The notes beneath the pieces are model-generated. The model searched no databases and had not been told where the DNA came from. It saw only the letters and a program-made list of their open reading frames with translations. DNA of 64,000 nt from Archivesica marissinica (lineage: Eukaryota > Mollusca > Bivalvia > Venerida > Vesicomyidae). The first letter of the stretch is position 1. Each line of letters begins with the position of its first letter. Positions 28,035-38,213 of this stretch are shown here, in pieces. Made by a program: the position numbers and the translations under genes. The stretch lies in NCBI GenBank assembly GCA_014843695.1, contig CM026404.1:54701321-54765320 (forward strand). Direction: 5' to 3'.

Positions 28035-28320
28035 TGTTCCGTCAGGGTCACCACACCATCGTGCCGACACCACGACATTGACAGCATAACAATGACAACA
28101 CGTGACCACAACAGTTTGACGCCCCACCGCCCAAACCGCTACCGCTGCATCGCACCATCGCCACCGCACCATCTGCCTCACGCAGTATCGCCTGCTGAGG
28201 CTACACTAAGAGAGGCCGACAGCACGATTACGACAGCCCGAGACCACGGCAACGACAGTATGAGACAACGATAGTACGACACCACTTCACCGCGACAACG
28301 ACAGATACAATCCTACACGA
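28035..28320. other. CAC/CGACA-rich low-complexity block
   Basis: About 285 bases are strongly enriched in CCAC, CGACA and ACGAC words and are much richer in GC than the flanks, which are (TA)n on the left and AT-rich on the right. A 60-codon + frame (28092-28274) runs through it but is compositionally biased with no domain. It looks like a decayed trinucleotide-type repeat. Confidence 0.5.
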
Positions 28321-28380
28321 ACTCCTTCGTTTTTACCGTTGTTTGTGTGACATTAAACCCTAAAACCAAAAAATCATATC

Positions 28381-28671
28381 TGTGTGTTTTATGTTTATTT
28401 ATCGTCGCTACCGGTTACCCATATGAGCGACGCCTCCTGAAGAGATTAGTCATTTTAGATTTTTGGAGGATAGTGCAATGATACAGATAGAGACCCATTC
28501 CAGAGTCTCCTCTGGTTCTTTTACGTGCACGGTGTACAGCACCGACACGAGACCTCGGTTTAAAATCCCATCTGAAAGACCGTTAATTTTATTAGGGTCA
28601 GACCGGGGATCGAACCTGCGATCCCCGGATTACTAGCCCAGCGTGTTACCACTGGACTACAGATCTGTCTG
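28381..28671 (-). mobile_element. tRNA-derived SINE, family 1, copy c
   Basis: Nearly full length. The - strand head has box B GGTTCGATCCCC and a box A region GTAGTCCAGTGGTAAC; the tail matches GGTAGCGACGATAAATAAAC. No clear target-site duplication was found. Confidence 0.87.
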
Positions 28672-29348
28672 TATTTTATGACTTCACCCAGCTAGGATTT
28701 TTTTGGATTGGTTCTGTAACAATGGTAATAGCCTGTTACACAATAAAAACTTGCACAAAAAAAAAACTTTAAAGCGACACTACATCGGTGAAAACGCAAA
28801 TGTCTGCAGAATGTAATTAGCTATTATATGGTATAATTTTTTTCCAAATATTTGCCTCAACAACTGTGTATTTCAACAAATAAACAAACGTCGTATACTC
28901 AGTTTGTTGACATTACAAAATAATGTAAATAGGGTCAACATTCATGCGTAATACAACGCGTTTATCCTGAATAACACGAGGTATGGTACATATTTACCGT
29001 GATATCTCACAGGTGTGCCTATGCATACTTATGCATACTTATTTGTAGACTAATCTTAGTTAAATTATCTCTAATCGAAAGTATCGCGTGTTTAGTATTG
29101 ACTCCAATGACAAACAAACGTCAATTGAGCGCGGATGACCGTTATATGAAATCCTACTTTCACTTTTGAAAGTTTGTATACCACAAAAACACTGTTTATT
29201 GATTCAATGTTAGTGTTCGAATTTGTTCAGACGAATGTGTAGTAGCTATGCATTTATACGTGAAAACATGCATTGTATTTGCTATTTGCGATGTAATGTC
29301 GCTTTAAACTTTATTTATTTTACAACGATTGGTGCCTGTAATATTACT
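28672..29348. other. Unassigned AT-rich stretch
   Basis: No gene, SINE or tandem array was recognised. A 69-codon + open stretch (29223-29432) ends in the neighbouring MITE and is not supported. If the DHRS7 exons downstream belong to a complete gene, this is intron. Confidence 0.4.
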
Positions 29349-29405
29349 CAGAGTGGCACCTGGAGTCTTCCTGTAGAGTCGCCATATGAACAGTTAGGTG
29401 CGACT
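29349..29405. repeat. Repeat fragment shared with 45054-45111
   Basis: The segment (GGCACCTGGAGTCTTCCT ... GAGTCGCCATATGAACAG ... GCGACT) resembles the sequence just left of the TTAA MITE at 45112. Similar matching continues to the right of both MITEs. The MITE therefore appears embedded in a second, older repeat at both sites. Confidence 0.6.
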
Positions 29406-29651
29406 TTAACCCATTCAACCCCAAGTAACTGACATGGACTGGTCCACGATATTATTAGACCAATCAAATTAATAAGAAAATTACCTTTGGACCAGTTCAT
29501 TGATCAAAATGGGTAATTTTATCTAAAAATAGTAATAATTATTACTGGCAAAAAGTGCAGATCCTGATGAGACGGCTCATCACGAGCCGGCTCATCTGGA
29601 TCTACGCTTTTCATAAGCCTATTTAGAGGCATGTGGTGTTGAAAGGGTTAA
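29406..29651. mobile_element. TTAA-flanked hairpin MITE, copy 2
   Basis: Same element as at 21669 but in opposite orientation: it begins TTAACCCATTCAACCCCA and ends GTTGAAAGGGTTAA, with the central palindrome around GACGGCTCATCACGAGCC. It lies about 100 bp upstream of a DHRS7 exon, so it is probably intronic. Confidence 0.85.
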
Positions 29652-29755
29652 ACCCTTAAAAACAAATGTATAGTGGAGTGATAGGTCTATGCACAAAAAA
29701 AAAGAAAAGAAAAAAGGTCTATGCATCTAGGATGAAGTATGTTTGTGTTGTACAG

Positions 29756-29948
29756 ATTGATGTGCTTGTGAATAATGCGGGTCGTTCACAGAGAGCAGCT
29801 TGGGAGAAGACAGACATACAGGTGGACAGAGATATGTTGGAGATCAACGTTTTATCTATCCTATCATTAACTAAGTATGTCTTACCACACATGCTGGAGA
29901 GGAAGGACGGACATATAGTGAACATGAGCAGTATCGCTGGCAAATTAG
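29756..29948 (+). CDS. DHRS7: DHRS7 internal exon (NNAG and catalytic Ser)
   Basis: This exon encodes 64 residues plus one base of a codon of a classical SDR. It holds the NNAG motif, a helical stretch ending LPHMLERKDG and the strand IVNMSS, whose second Ser lies 13 residues before the Tyr encoded by the next exon, the usual catalytic spacing. The acceptor TTGTACAG precedes it and the donor GTAAAA follows (phase 0 in, phase 1 out). Family knowledge: DHRS7 is an ER membrane NADP(H)-dependent reductase of carbonyl and retinoid/steroid-type substrates. The match to vertebrate DHRS7 is from memory of the family and extends across all exons here. The preceding exon, expected to encode about 35 residues ending just before Ile-Asp, is not visible anywhere upstream in the window. 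Confidence 0.93.
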
Positions 29949-29971
29949 GTAAAATAATCTTCCATATTTTG

Positions 29972-30597
29972 TTAACCTTTTCCTTCATAGAGATTTAGGT
30001 TAATATACTATTGTATCTCCTTGTGACAGACATTTAACTATCGTGCAGTGGATAAGTAGTTGCCATATCTATCCCACCTCTATAGATATTACTGAGACTA
30101 CATGAGATTTAGGTTAATATACTATTATATCTCCATACAAACGGCAGCCATTTAGCTATCATGCAGTGGATAAGTAGTCACCATATCTATCCCACCTCTA
30201 TAGATATTACTGAGACTACATGAGATTTAGGTTAATATACTATTATATCTCCATACATACGACAGCCATTTAGCTATAATGCAGTGGATAGGTAGTCGCC
30301 ATATCTATCCCACCTCCATAGATATTACTGGGACTACAGGAGATTCTGGCCTTAATTATGAACATTGGTTTGGCTACTACATTGTTAATTGCCATTACCA
30401 ATACGACATACATTGACAATGTAGTAGCCAAAACCATGTTCATAATAAAGTCCAGAATCTCATGTAGTCCCAGTAATATCTATGGAGGTGGAATAGATAT
30501 GGCAACTACCTATCCACTGCATGATAGCTAAATGGCTGTCGTTTGTATGCAGATATAATAGTATATTAACCTAAATCTCTATGTAGGAAAGGGTTAA
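29972..30597. mobile_element. TTAA-flanked element with internal 119-bp repeats
   Basis: It lies in the intron after the NNAG exon. Ends are TTAACCTTTTCCTTCATAGA and TCTATGTAGGAAAGGGTTAA, inverted to each other and bounded by TTAA, again piggyBac-like. Inside, about three tandem units of a repeat of about 119 bp (CCATTTAGCTATCATGCAGT ...) are followed by a short spacer and a partial inverted copy, so the element can fold into a hairpin centred near 30400. The same 119-bp unit forms the large array at 60288. No protein is encoded. Confidence 0.82.
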
Positions 30598-30960
30598 ACC
30601 TGAGACCTTTTGATCCAATGAAAGAAAGGAAAACATATATTTCCACATGATTCGCTGGTTCCAACTAGACTGTAGACTGAAATCACAAAAAAGCATTCCG
30701 AAGAGTCATGATAAATGAATGGATACCTTTACTGGCATAGCCTTTATGACAGAGCATGCAAACGATCACGGTTATGTAGGAGGGAATTGTAGTATAGAGT
30801 AGTTCCGAATGTTTGTAAGGAATTCTAGTTTGGAATAATTACGATTGTTTTGAACAGGAAGCTTGATAGAAAGGGATTTGAAATGCTCTATATAGACCAT
30901 AGAAAAATCGATTTTACTCTGCCGTAGATAACAGCATTTCTCGTATTTTGTTTTTTTAAT
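30598..30960. other. Intron sequence without recognised features
   Basis: Mostly unassigned. Near 30790-30870 there are two degenerate copies of a GGAATTCTAGTTTGGAATA motif that recurs at 31786-32255. Confidence 0.45.
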
Positions 30961-31207
30961 TTAAGTTTATTTAACGTCGCTACCGGTTTCCCATTTGAGC
31001 GACGGGCAGTTTACCTAACAACACCTTTCCTGGGCAGGCTCCAGCGGTTAACCAGTACTTGGTGCACCAACCTCCGTAAGAAACTGCCAACTTTTTCATA
31101 TAAATGAGACACGGTCTGAGTGGGGCTCGAACCCGTGACCATCAGTGATGATAGGTTACAGTGGTATACAAGTTAGCGACCTTAACCACTCGACCACGGA
31201 GGCGGTC
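30961..31207 (-). mobile_element. tRNA-derived SINE, family 2, copy a
   Basis: On the - strand the head resembles a class II (Leu/Ser-type) tRNA: box A TGGTCGAGTGGTTAAGG, then box B GGTTCGAGCCCC. A body with GGAGCCTGCCCAGGAAAGG follows, ending in the tail GGTAGCGACGTTAAATAAAC. The tail is the same as in SINE family 1, although head and body are different. Confidence 0.85.
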
Positions 31208-31530
31208 TTTTCTCGTATAGTTTAAACTATCAGCTTTTATATATCCAGTGGTGTAGATAAGGTTTTATAAGGTCATTGTCTGTCAACATTGCCTCTTTTC
31301 CTTAGATGTTTTGCTAATTGGACGCAAATTGAAATAAATGATGATGAATATTGTTTGTCACGTTGATCAGCTTTCAAACGACTGCCGTTAGTTAATTAGC
31401 GAAAACTACAGAAAGATGTTTGTGACACTGGTCAAAGGTCGCCAATTATTAAAATTTGCCACATGTGCTTCCAATTATTTGTTTTCAAAAGCACGACGAT
31501 AATTAAAATGAGTCATATATTATATAATTC

Positions 31531-31574
31531 AAATGGGCAACTGGTAGCGACGATAAATAAATGTAAAAACACAC
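31531..31574 (+). repeat. Isolated SINE tail fragment
   Basis: GGCAACTGGTAGCGACGATA followed by AATAAATG matches the shared 3' tail of both SINE families. No head or body is attached, so it is a strongly 5'-truncated insertion. Confidence 0.7.
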
Positions 31575-31785
31575 ATCAACAGATTAATCTCCCAATAATA
31601 ATCAGAAAATGATTGGTTGGTAGAAATAAATAACTATACTAGTTTAGTACCATTTAGAGAATTTCGATTTATTATTAATAACTTTTTCTTTTTCACCGAG
31701 TGGACGAAATCTTGACGGCCGTGAACTACGGTAATGCGGTTACCCCACCATGACATGATCCTGTCAATCAAAACAATGTTATTTT

Positions 31786-32255
31786 GAAGAAATTCTAGCT
31801 TAGAGAAGAACCGATTGTTTGGATTGAATTCTAGTATAGGGGATTTCCGATTGGAGGGAATTCTAGATTAGAGGAGATCCGATTGTTTGGATTGAATTCT
31901 AGTATAGGGGCTTTCCGATTGGAGGGAATTCTAGATTAGAGGAGATCCGATCGATGGGAATTTCTTGTTTAGAGTAGTTCCTATTGTTTGTAAGGAATTC
32001 TAGCTAGGAATAGTTACGATGTGAATTCTAGCTTAGAGAAGAATTGATTGTTTGGATTGAATTCTAGTATAGGGGCTTTCCGATTGGAGGGAATTCTAGA
32101 TTAGAGGAGATCCAATCGGAGGTAATTTCTTGTTTAGAGTAGTTCCTATTGTTTATAAGGAATTCTAGCTTGGAATAGTTACGATTGTTAGGAAGGAATT
32201 CTTGCTTAGAGAAGAATTGATTGTTTGGATTGAATTCTATATCAGGGGCTTTCCC
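31786..32255. repeat. Imperfect GAATTCTAG-type repeats
   Basis: A loose series of units of about 30-35 bp built on GAATTCTAGNTTAGAG and NTCCGATTGTTTGGATT recurs about 14 times. Some larger blocks (GAATTCTAGTATAGGGG followed by GATTGGAGGGAATTC) recur three times. It lies in the DHRS7 intron, ending about 80 bp before the next exon. Confidence 0.75.
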
Positions 32256-32336
32256 GATGTGTATGTGTAATTAATCTCCATGTACACATGTAGAACATTG
32301 GGAACATTATTTTGAGATATGTGTGTGTATTTTCAG

Positions 32337-32383
32337 GTGCTCCATTGTTAGGGTCGTATACTGGAGCTAAGCATGCCTTGCAG
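32337..32383 (+). CDS. DHRS7: DHRS7 short exon with YxxxK active site
   Basis: This 47-nt exon encodes GAPLLGSYTGAKHALQ together with the preceding exon's last base. Tyr and Lys of the YxxxK catalytic motif (YTGAK) are both here. Acceptor TATTTTCAG and donor GTGCGT are good, and the phases (1 in, 0 out) join its neighbours without a shift. Pro two residues after the exon junction is also typical of SDRs. The exon is too small for ordinary ORF calling and is identified by splice sites plus motif. Confidence 0.93.
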
Positions 32384-32658
32384 GTGCGTACACTTTTATA
32401 ATCCTTGATTTGACCGAGGGTTTGAGACACAGAAATTATTGCCATACCGGAGTCGGGTTTTACGGCTCACCAGCAGGATGAAAATTGTGTATCAAAACTA
32501 AAATTTGAGATTTGGAACCAAAACTTATATGCACCGAAACCAAATGTTCAGACTCTATTAATTGTGTCTTGTGATCTGGACTGCCTGGAACTACCCTGGA
32601 ATGAGAGTGCTTGTAGATTGTCTTTGCTTGTGTTGTGTATTAAATGTACACTTTCAGT

Positions 32659-32938
32659 GTGTGTGTTTTACGTTTATTTATCGTCGCTACCGGTTGCCCA
32701 TATGAGCGACGCCTCCTGAAGATATTAGTCATTTTAGATTGTTGGAGGATAGTGCAATGATACAGACAGAGGACCATTACAGAGTCTCCTCTGGTTCTTT
32801 TACGTGCACTGTGTACAGTGTAAAGCACCGACACAAGACCTCGGTTTAACGTCCCATCTGAAAGACTGTTAATTTTATTAGGGTCAGACGGGGGATCGAA
32901 CCTGCGATCCCGACGATTACTAGTCCAGCGTGTTACCA
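32659..32938 (-). mobile_element. tRNA-derived SINE, family 1, copy d (truncated head)
   Basis: Tail, core and box B (GGTTCGATCCCC) are present on the - strand. The outermost part of the tRNA-like head, including box A, is missing at 32938. Possible short duplication: TTTCAGTG on the left, TTTCAGAGTG on the right. It is intronic in DHRS7. Confidence 0.85.
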
Positions 32939-33026
32939 CAATTTCAGAGTGATTTGTAATGACTATATATTTCATGAATAATCATAAAAAGAAAGCGTAA
33001 TTTTGGATAGGGATTGCTTTCTAATT

Positions 33027-33762
33027 TGTATATAGCTGTGAATTTGTATATAGCTGTGAATTTGTATATATAGCCGTGAATTTGTATATAGCCGTGAATT
33101 TGTATATATAGCCGTGAATTTGTATATATAGCCGCCGTGAATTTGTATATATAGCCGTGAATTTGTATATAGCTGTGAATTTGTATATATAGCCGTGAAT
33201 TTGTATATAGCCGTGAATTTGTATATATAGCCGTGAATTTGTATATATAGCCGCCGTGAATTTGTATATATAGCCGTGAATTTGTATATAGCTGTGAATT
33301 TGTATATATAGCCGTGAATTTGTATATAGCCGTGAATTTGTATATATAGCCGTGAATTTGTATATATAGCCGCCGTGAATTTGTATATATAGCCGTGAAT
33401 TTGTATATATAGCCGTGAATTTGTATATATAGCCATGAATTTGTATATAGCTGTGAATTTGTATATAGCCGTGAATTTGTATATATAGCCGTGAATTTGT
33501 CTATATAGCCATGAATTTGTGTATATAGCCGTGAATTTGTATATAGCCATGAATTTGTATATTGCCGTGAATGAATTTGTATATATAGCCGTGAATTTGT
33601 AAATATAGCCGTGAATTTGTATATAGCTGTGAATTTGTATATATAGCCATGAATTTGTATATATAGCCGTGAATTTGTATATAGCTGTGAATTTGTATAT
33701 AGCCGTGAATTTGTATATATAGCCGTGAATTTGTATATAGCCGTGAATTTGTTGTATTGTGT
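33027..33762. repeat. 18-20-bp GTGAATTTGTATATATAGCC array
   Basis: About 38 copies of GTGAATTTGTATATATAGCC and its 18-bp form (one TA fewer) alternate, with occasional GCCGCC insertions that themselves recur at a larger period of roughly 120 bp. A 192-codon open frame on the - strand is a consequence of repetition. The sequence can melt and fold easily. It is intronic in DHRS7. Confidence 0.96.
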
Positions 33763-33800
33763 TTGTTATAATATATACAATTATATAATAATTATACTCG

Positions 33801-34115
33801 CAGGGATCATTCTAGAGGGCGATGCGGGCGAAATTGTCGCCCTAGCGACCCTGACGTCGCCCTCTGGGGGCCCCACTTCTCCCTAAAAAACAACAATATT
33901 TTTTTGTTTTTACGATTTTCAAACAAAATTTGTCTAGTAAGATACACTGGCCCATTATAAAGCACTCCTTCTATTCAAATGTTGTATTTAATGGTTGGTT
34001 GTACTGTGCATTTTAACCCTATTTTGCAGAAGTATAAAATTAAAGAACACCATTTAAGGAAGCGATCACGCGCTTTCTCACTTCTCCCAAAAATTCTGAC
34101 CTAGAATGAACCCTG
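33801..34115. mobile_element. hAT-like MITE (315 bp) with target duplication
   Basis: Ends are CAGGGATCATTCTAGA and CCTAGAATGAACCCTG (inverted). The flanks carry a perfect 7-bp duplication ATACTCG (33794-33800 and 34116-34122). CAGGG termini suggest a non-autonomous hAT element, although hAT duplications are usually 8 bp. The GCGAAATTGTCGCCCT segment inside it is found again at 35813. Confidence 0.78.
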
Positions 34116-34239
34116 ATACTCGTATATATATCATAACGAACATATATATAATGTTTTAATGTACATGTAGCAGCTTCCAGATAAAAAGTTGCATACTTGT
34201 TGCGAAGTCACTTTCAGTACTCCATATTTGGTGGAAAGA

Positions 34240-35250
34240 TAGTTAGCTTTGCATGCTTTCATAGTCATTTGACATACATTTTGCCCCTTTTTGTGATTAT
34301 TTGACTCACATTTTGCCCCCTTTGATCGTAATTTCATATACCGTTACACGCTGCCCTCTTTTCATAGTCATTTGATGTACACAATAATTACCCCTTTGAT
34401 TGTCATTTGATATACACTCTTCTCTTTTTCATAATCATTTAATGTACGTTTTGTCCCTTTCAAAGTTATTGACACTTTATCCCCTTTCATAGTAATTTGA
34501 CTTACAGATTACCACCTTTCATGGTAATTTGACTTACAGGTTGCCACCTTTCATGGTAATTTGACTTACAGGTTGCCACCTTTCATAGTAATTTGACTTA
34601 CAGGTTGCCACCTTTCATAGTAATTTGACTTACAGGTTGCCACCTTTCATAGTAATTTGACTTACAGGTTGCCACCTTTCATAGTAATTTGACTTACAGG
34701 TTGCCACCTTTCATAGTAATTTTACTTACAGGTTGCCACCTTTCATAGTAATTTGACTTACAGGTTGCCACCTTTCATAGTAATTTTAAACTTACAGGTT
34801 GCCACCTTTCATAGTAATTTTAAACTTACAGGTTGCCACCTTTCATAGTAATTTCATTTACAGGTTGCCACCTTTCATAGTAATTTGACTTACAGGTTGC
34901 CACCTTTCATAGTAATTTGACTTACAGGTTGCCACCTTTCATAGTAATTTGACTTACAGGTTGCCACCTTTCATAGTAATTTGACTTACAGGTTGCCACC
35001 TTTCATAGTAATTTGACTTACAGGTTGCCACCTTTCATAGTAATTTGACTTACAGGTTGCCACCTTTTATAGTAATTTTAAACTTACCGGTTGCCACCTT
35101 TTATAGTAATTTTAAACTTACCGGTTGCCACCTTTCATAGTCATTTTAAACTTACAGATTGCCACCTTTCATAGTCATTTTAAACTTACAGTGTGCCACC
35201 TTTCATAGTCATTTGCATGTTTTCACCTTTCAGAGTTATTTGACTTACAC
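34240..35250. repeat. 32-bp minisatellite with decaying edges
   Basis: The core (about 34470-35216) has about 23 copies of TTTCATAGTAATTTGACTTA + CAGGTTGCCACC. Going outwards on both sides, units become progressively more divergent (TTTTGCCCCC, ATGTACACAATAATTACCCC). This is the pattern expected from unequal exchange homogenising the centre. A variant with TTTTAAACTTA instead of TTGACTTA clusters in three places. Confidence 0.95.
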
Positions 35251-35259
35251 TATGTGATG

Positions 35260-35467
35260 GTCCGCCTGCGTGGTCGAGTGGTTAAGGTCGCTGACTTGTA
35301 TACCGCTGTAACCTATCATCACTGATGGTCACGGGTTTGAGCCCTGCTCAGACCGTGTCTCATTTATATGAAAAAGTTGGCACTTTCTTACGGAGGTTAG
35401 TGCACCCAAGTACTGGTTAACCGCTGGAGCCTGCCCAGGAAAGGTGTTGTTAGGTAAACTGCCCGCC
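35260..35467 (+). mobile_element. tRNA-derived SINE, family 2, copy b
   Basis: Head GTGGTCGAGTGGTTAAGGTC and box B-like GGGTTTGAGCCC match the copy at 30961, and the body runs through GGAGCCTGCCCAGGAAAGG. The match stops at CTGCCCG, so the shared SINE tail is absent here and is replaced by unrelated sequence. Confidence 0.83.
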
Positions 35468-35675
35468 GGCGATATAGCCCAAAATGGTGCTGATGCAGGC
35501 GTAAAACCCGAAATATAGCATAACATATAACTATGTGGTGACATAGACCGGTGTCACAAATCTGCTGAAGAGTATTAGTTTTCAATTCTGCGTTTACATT
35601 GGCGTGTGTTTGTCAGTCTGATATAGATATTTCCTCTGCAATACACTGCACTATATGAGAAATGTTGTGTTGTAG

Positions 35676-35795
35676 GGTTGGTTTGATGGCTTGAGAAATG
35701 AAGTGTTTGACAGGAACATTACCGTGACCAACATCTGTCCTGGACCCGTCTTCTCCAAAATACTTGAGACAAGCTTCACGGAAGATTCAGGAAAG
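35676..35795 (+). CDS. DHRS7: DHRS7 exon with PG motif
   Basis: A 40-codon exon, phase 0 at both ends, between acceptor GTTGTAG and donor GTAACA. It starts GWFDGLRNEVF, directly following the YxxxK helix, and carries NICPGPV, the SDR PG motif after the sixth beta strand. It ends in a segment like the substrate-binding loop. The order and spacing match DHRS7. The 42-residue extension past the donor in the same frame is intron read-through. Confidence 0.93.
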
Positions 35796-35812
35796 GTAAC
35801 ACATAGACAGTT

Positions 35813-35881
35813 CAGGGATCATTCTGGGCGATGTGGGCGAAATTGTCGCCCTAAGGACCCTGACTTCGCCCTTTGTAGTAG
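35813..35881. repeat. Fragment of the hAT-like MITE
   Basis: CAGGGATCATTCTGGGCGAT and the following GCGAAATTGTCGCCCT match the left part of the element at 33801. It is truncated on the right. It begins only 17 bp inside the intron after the PG-motif exon. Confidence 0.7.
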
Positions 35882-36050
35882 CAATGCATTTTTATACGTT
35901 TAATTTTTTTTTTCGCATTTATATATATATTTAATTTTTTGGAACTCTCATAATAAATCTTTACGCCCGTGCGTAAGTCTAGCTATGTATACTCTGTTAC
36001 TCAGTTATTTGACAACACAAAAATGGGATTTATTTTCAGTAATAAATTGG

Positions 36051-36448
36051 TGCGTGTTACTGCCTTGCTTGCAGTGATATAGTAATGGATAGTTAGTTCC
36101 CCTTGTTTTGGGGCGGATTATTTGAAGAATTGTTGCGTGTTACTGCCTTGTCTTGCAGTGATATAGTAATGGATAGTTAGTTCTCCTTGTTTTGGGGCGG
36201 ATTATTTGAAGAATTGTTGCGTGTTACTGCCTTGCCTTGCAGTGATATAGTAATGGATAGTTAGTTCTCCTTGTTTTGGGGCGGATTATTTGAAGAATTG
36301 TTGCGTGTTACTGCCTTGTCTTGCAGTGATATAGTAATGGATAGTTAGTTCCCCTTGTTTTGGGGCAGATTATTTGAAGAATTGTTGCGTGTTACTGCCT
36401 TGCCTTGCAGTGATATAGTAATGGATAGATAGTTCCCCTTGTTTTGGT
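36051..36448. repeat. 84-bp tandem repeat, about 4.75 copies
   Basis: Units start TGCGTGTTACTGCCTTG at 36051, 36134 and 36218 and continue at the same spacing. They differ at a few bases (TTCCCC/TTCTCC; GGGGCGG/GGGGCAG). Intronic in DHRS7. Confidence 0.95.
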
Positions 36449-36626
36449 AACACAGAAGTCCCGATTATTAGTCAGGAATATACATGATTTTGAGATTGAA
36501 CTATTGGGAATTTTACACTAAATTGTCTCATAATGTTTGATTGATCATTTCATTTTTATTTGTTGCTTTCAGTTTACAAATAAGTGGGTGTGTAGCTTGA
36601 AATTACACAAAGTTTTTTCATTGTAG

Positions 36627-36793
36627 CTGTTGGGTGTTGAGATGAAGGAAGGTGAGAAGAGAATGCAGACTGATCGGTGTGCCAGACTCTGTGCTGTAGC
36701 TATAGCGAACAAGTTAGATGAGGTGTGGATATCCCTACATCCAATACTGCTCATATGCTATCTAAACCAGTACGCGCCGTCAATATTTAAGTG
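36627..36793 (+). CDS. DHRS7: DHRS7 exon, C-terminal region
   Basis: This 167-nt exon (phase 0 in, phase 2 out) encodes the helix MQTDRCARLCAVAIANKLDE followed by EVWISLHPILLICYLNQYAP. The EVWIS..P.LL..YL.QY.P pattern is the most DHRS7-specific part and distinguishes it from DHRS7B/C and HSD11B-type SDRs, judged from family memory. The hydrophobic LLICYL segment may contact membrane. Acceptor CATTGTAG, donor GTAAGT. Confidence 0.93.
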
Positions 36794-36821
36794 GTAAGTG
36801 GTATGGATGTATGCTATATAT

Positions 36822-36901
36822 AGGATCTTACATGAGTGGTGATTTAATACCATATTTTATGAAGCGAGTGTAGTATGAAATCACCACGAGTGTAAGATCT
36901 T
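36822..36901. repeat. 80-bp foldback
   Basis: The arms AGGATCTTACATGAGTGG and CCACGAGTGTAAGATCTT pair, and the match extends to about 31 bp per arm with a loop of about 18 bases. It starts 29 bp inside the intron. Confidence 0.75.
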
Positions 36902-36995
36902 TTTTATCACATTACCACAGTAACAACAACCATTAATTTGAAGAAAAATATGTTTCTGTTTGCCAGTATAGTTTTGAGCCTTATCACATTAACTC

Positions 36996-37385
36996 ATACG
37001 TACACTGTAGTAAATAGTCCCTGATATCCCTACACTGTAGTAAATAGTCCCTGATATCACTACACTGTAGTAAATAGTCCCTGATATCCCTACACTGTAG
37101 TAAATAGTCCCTGATATCCCTACACTGTAGTAAATAGTCCCTGATATCCCTACACCGTAGTAAATAGTCCCTGATATCCCTACACCGTAGTAAATAGTCC
37201 CTGATATCCCTACACTGTAGTAAATAGTCCCTGATATCCCTACACTGTAGTAAATAGTCCCTGATATCCCTACACTGTAGTAAATAGTCCCTGATATCCC
37301 TACACCATAGTAAATAGTCCCTGATATCCCTACACCATAGTAAATAGTCCCTGATATCCCTACACCGTAGTAAATAGTCCCTGAT
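36996..37385. repeat. 30-bp minisatellite, about 13 copies
   Basis: Perfect 30-bp periodicity of TAGTAAATAGTCCCTGATAT + CCCTACACTG; variants are ACACTG/ACACCG/ACACCA. A multiple of three, so open frames of about 139 codons appear on the - strand in two frames; they are repeat artefacts. Intronic in DHRS7. The unit shares GATATCCCTACA with the exon just upstream. Confidence 0.97.
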
Positions 37386-37616
37386 AATCGAACAACTAAA
37401 CACAAATAATCGACATAATATGTTTGATACTGTATTCCACTTGCATATTTAGCAATTTATTTTTATAGCACCACAGATATGGCCCCATATAAGTGTGAAC
37501 AATTATATCCCCCCCTCCCCCTCCCAATGTCGTTTCCAGGCAATAACTCTGATATTCGTGTTCAAATAGTTGCACTTTGTCGCAATCTTACTAATCATAA
37601 TGCCTTGGTCATGGAG

Positions 37617-38133
37617 TTCCTGTTCCTACATGTGCATAGACCGGGATATATACTGCCAAACCCTGTGTATATTTCCTGTTCCTACATGTGCATAGACCGG
37701 GATATATACTGCCAAACCCTGTGTATATTTCCTGTTCCTACATGTGCATAGACCGGGATATATACTGCCAAACCCTGTGTATATTTCCTGTTCCTACATG
37801 TGCATAGACCGGGATATATTCTGCCAAACCCTGTGTATATTTCCTGTTCCTACATGTGCATAGACCGGGATATATACTGCCAAACCCTGTGTATATTTCC
37901 TGTTCCTACATGTGCATAGACCGGGATATATTCTGCCAAACCCTGTGTATATTTCCTGTTCCTACATGACACATAGACCGGGATATATTCTGCCAAACCC
38001 TGTGTATATTTCCTGTTCCTACATGACACATAGACTGGGATATATTCTGCCAAACCCTGTGTATATTTCCTGTTCCTACATGACACATAGACCGGGATAT
38101 ATCCTGCCAAACCCTGTGTATATTTCCCTTTCT
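37617..38133. repeat. 56-bp minisatellite, locus 1 (about 9 copies)
   Basis: Units of TTTCCTGTTCCTACATGTGC + ATAGACCGGGATATATACTG + CCAAACCCTGTGTATA. The right units carry ACATGACACATAG instead of ACATGTGCATAG. The same family forms a second array at 51624. Intronic in DHRS7. Confidence 0.96.
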
Positions 38134-38213
38134 GATGCATAGATCGGGATTAATATTCCATAAATTATATCACTTCCAGCAGTTTTGGTGGAATGCAGCT
38201 CAACTAGTGAAGG

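Noticed and set aside
32972..33550. 192-codon - strand open frame rich in Ile, Tyr, Lys and Thr
   Set aside because: Translation of an 18-20-bp AT-rich array; mixed unit lengths show no preservation of reading frame as a constraint.
34470..35216. CTTACAGGTTG in each 32-bp unit as copies of the acceptor of the next DHRS7 exon
   Set aside because: Only the CAG/TAG and a few following bases resemble the real acceptor (GTTGTAGGGTTGG). The match is too short and has no alignment beyond it.
36984..37405. Two overlapping - strand frames of about 139 codons
   Set aside because: Both are open across the same 30-bp repeat, which is expected from periodicity and not from coding.
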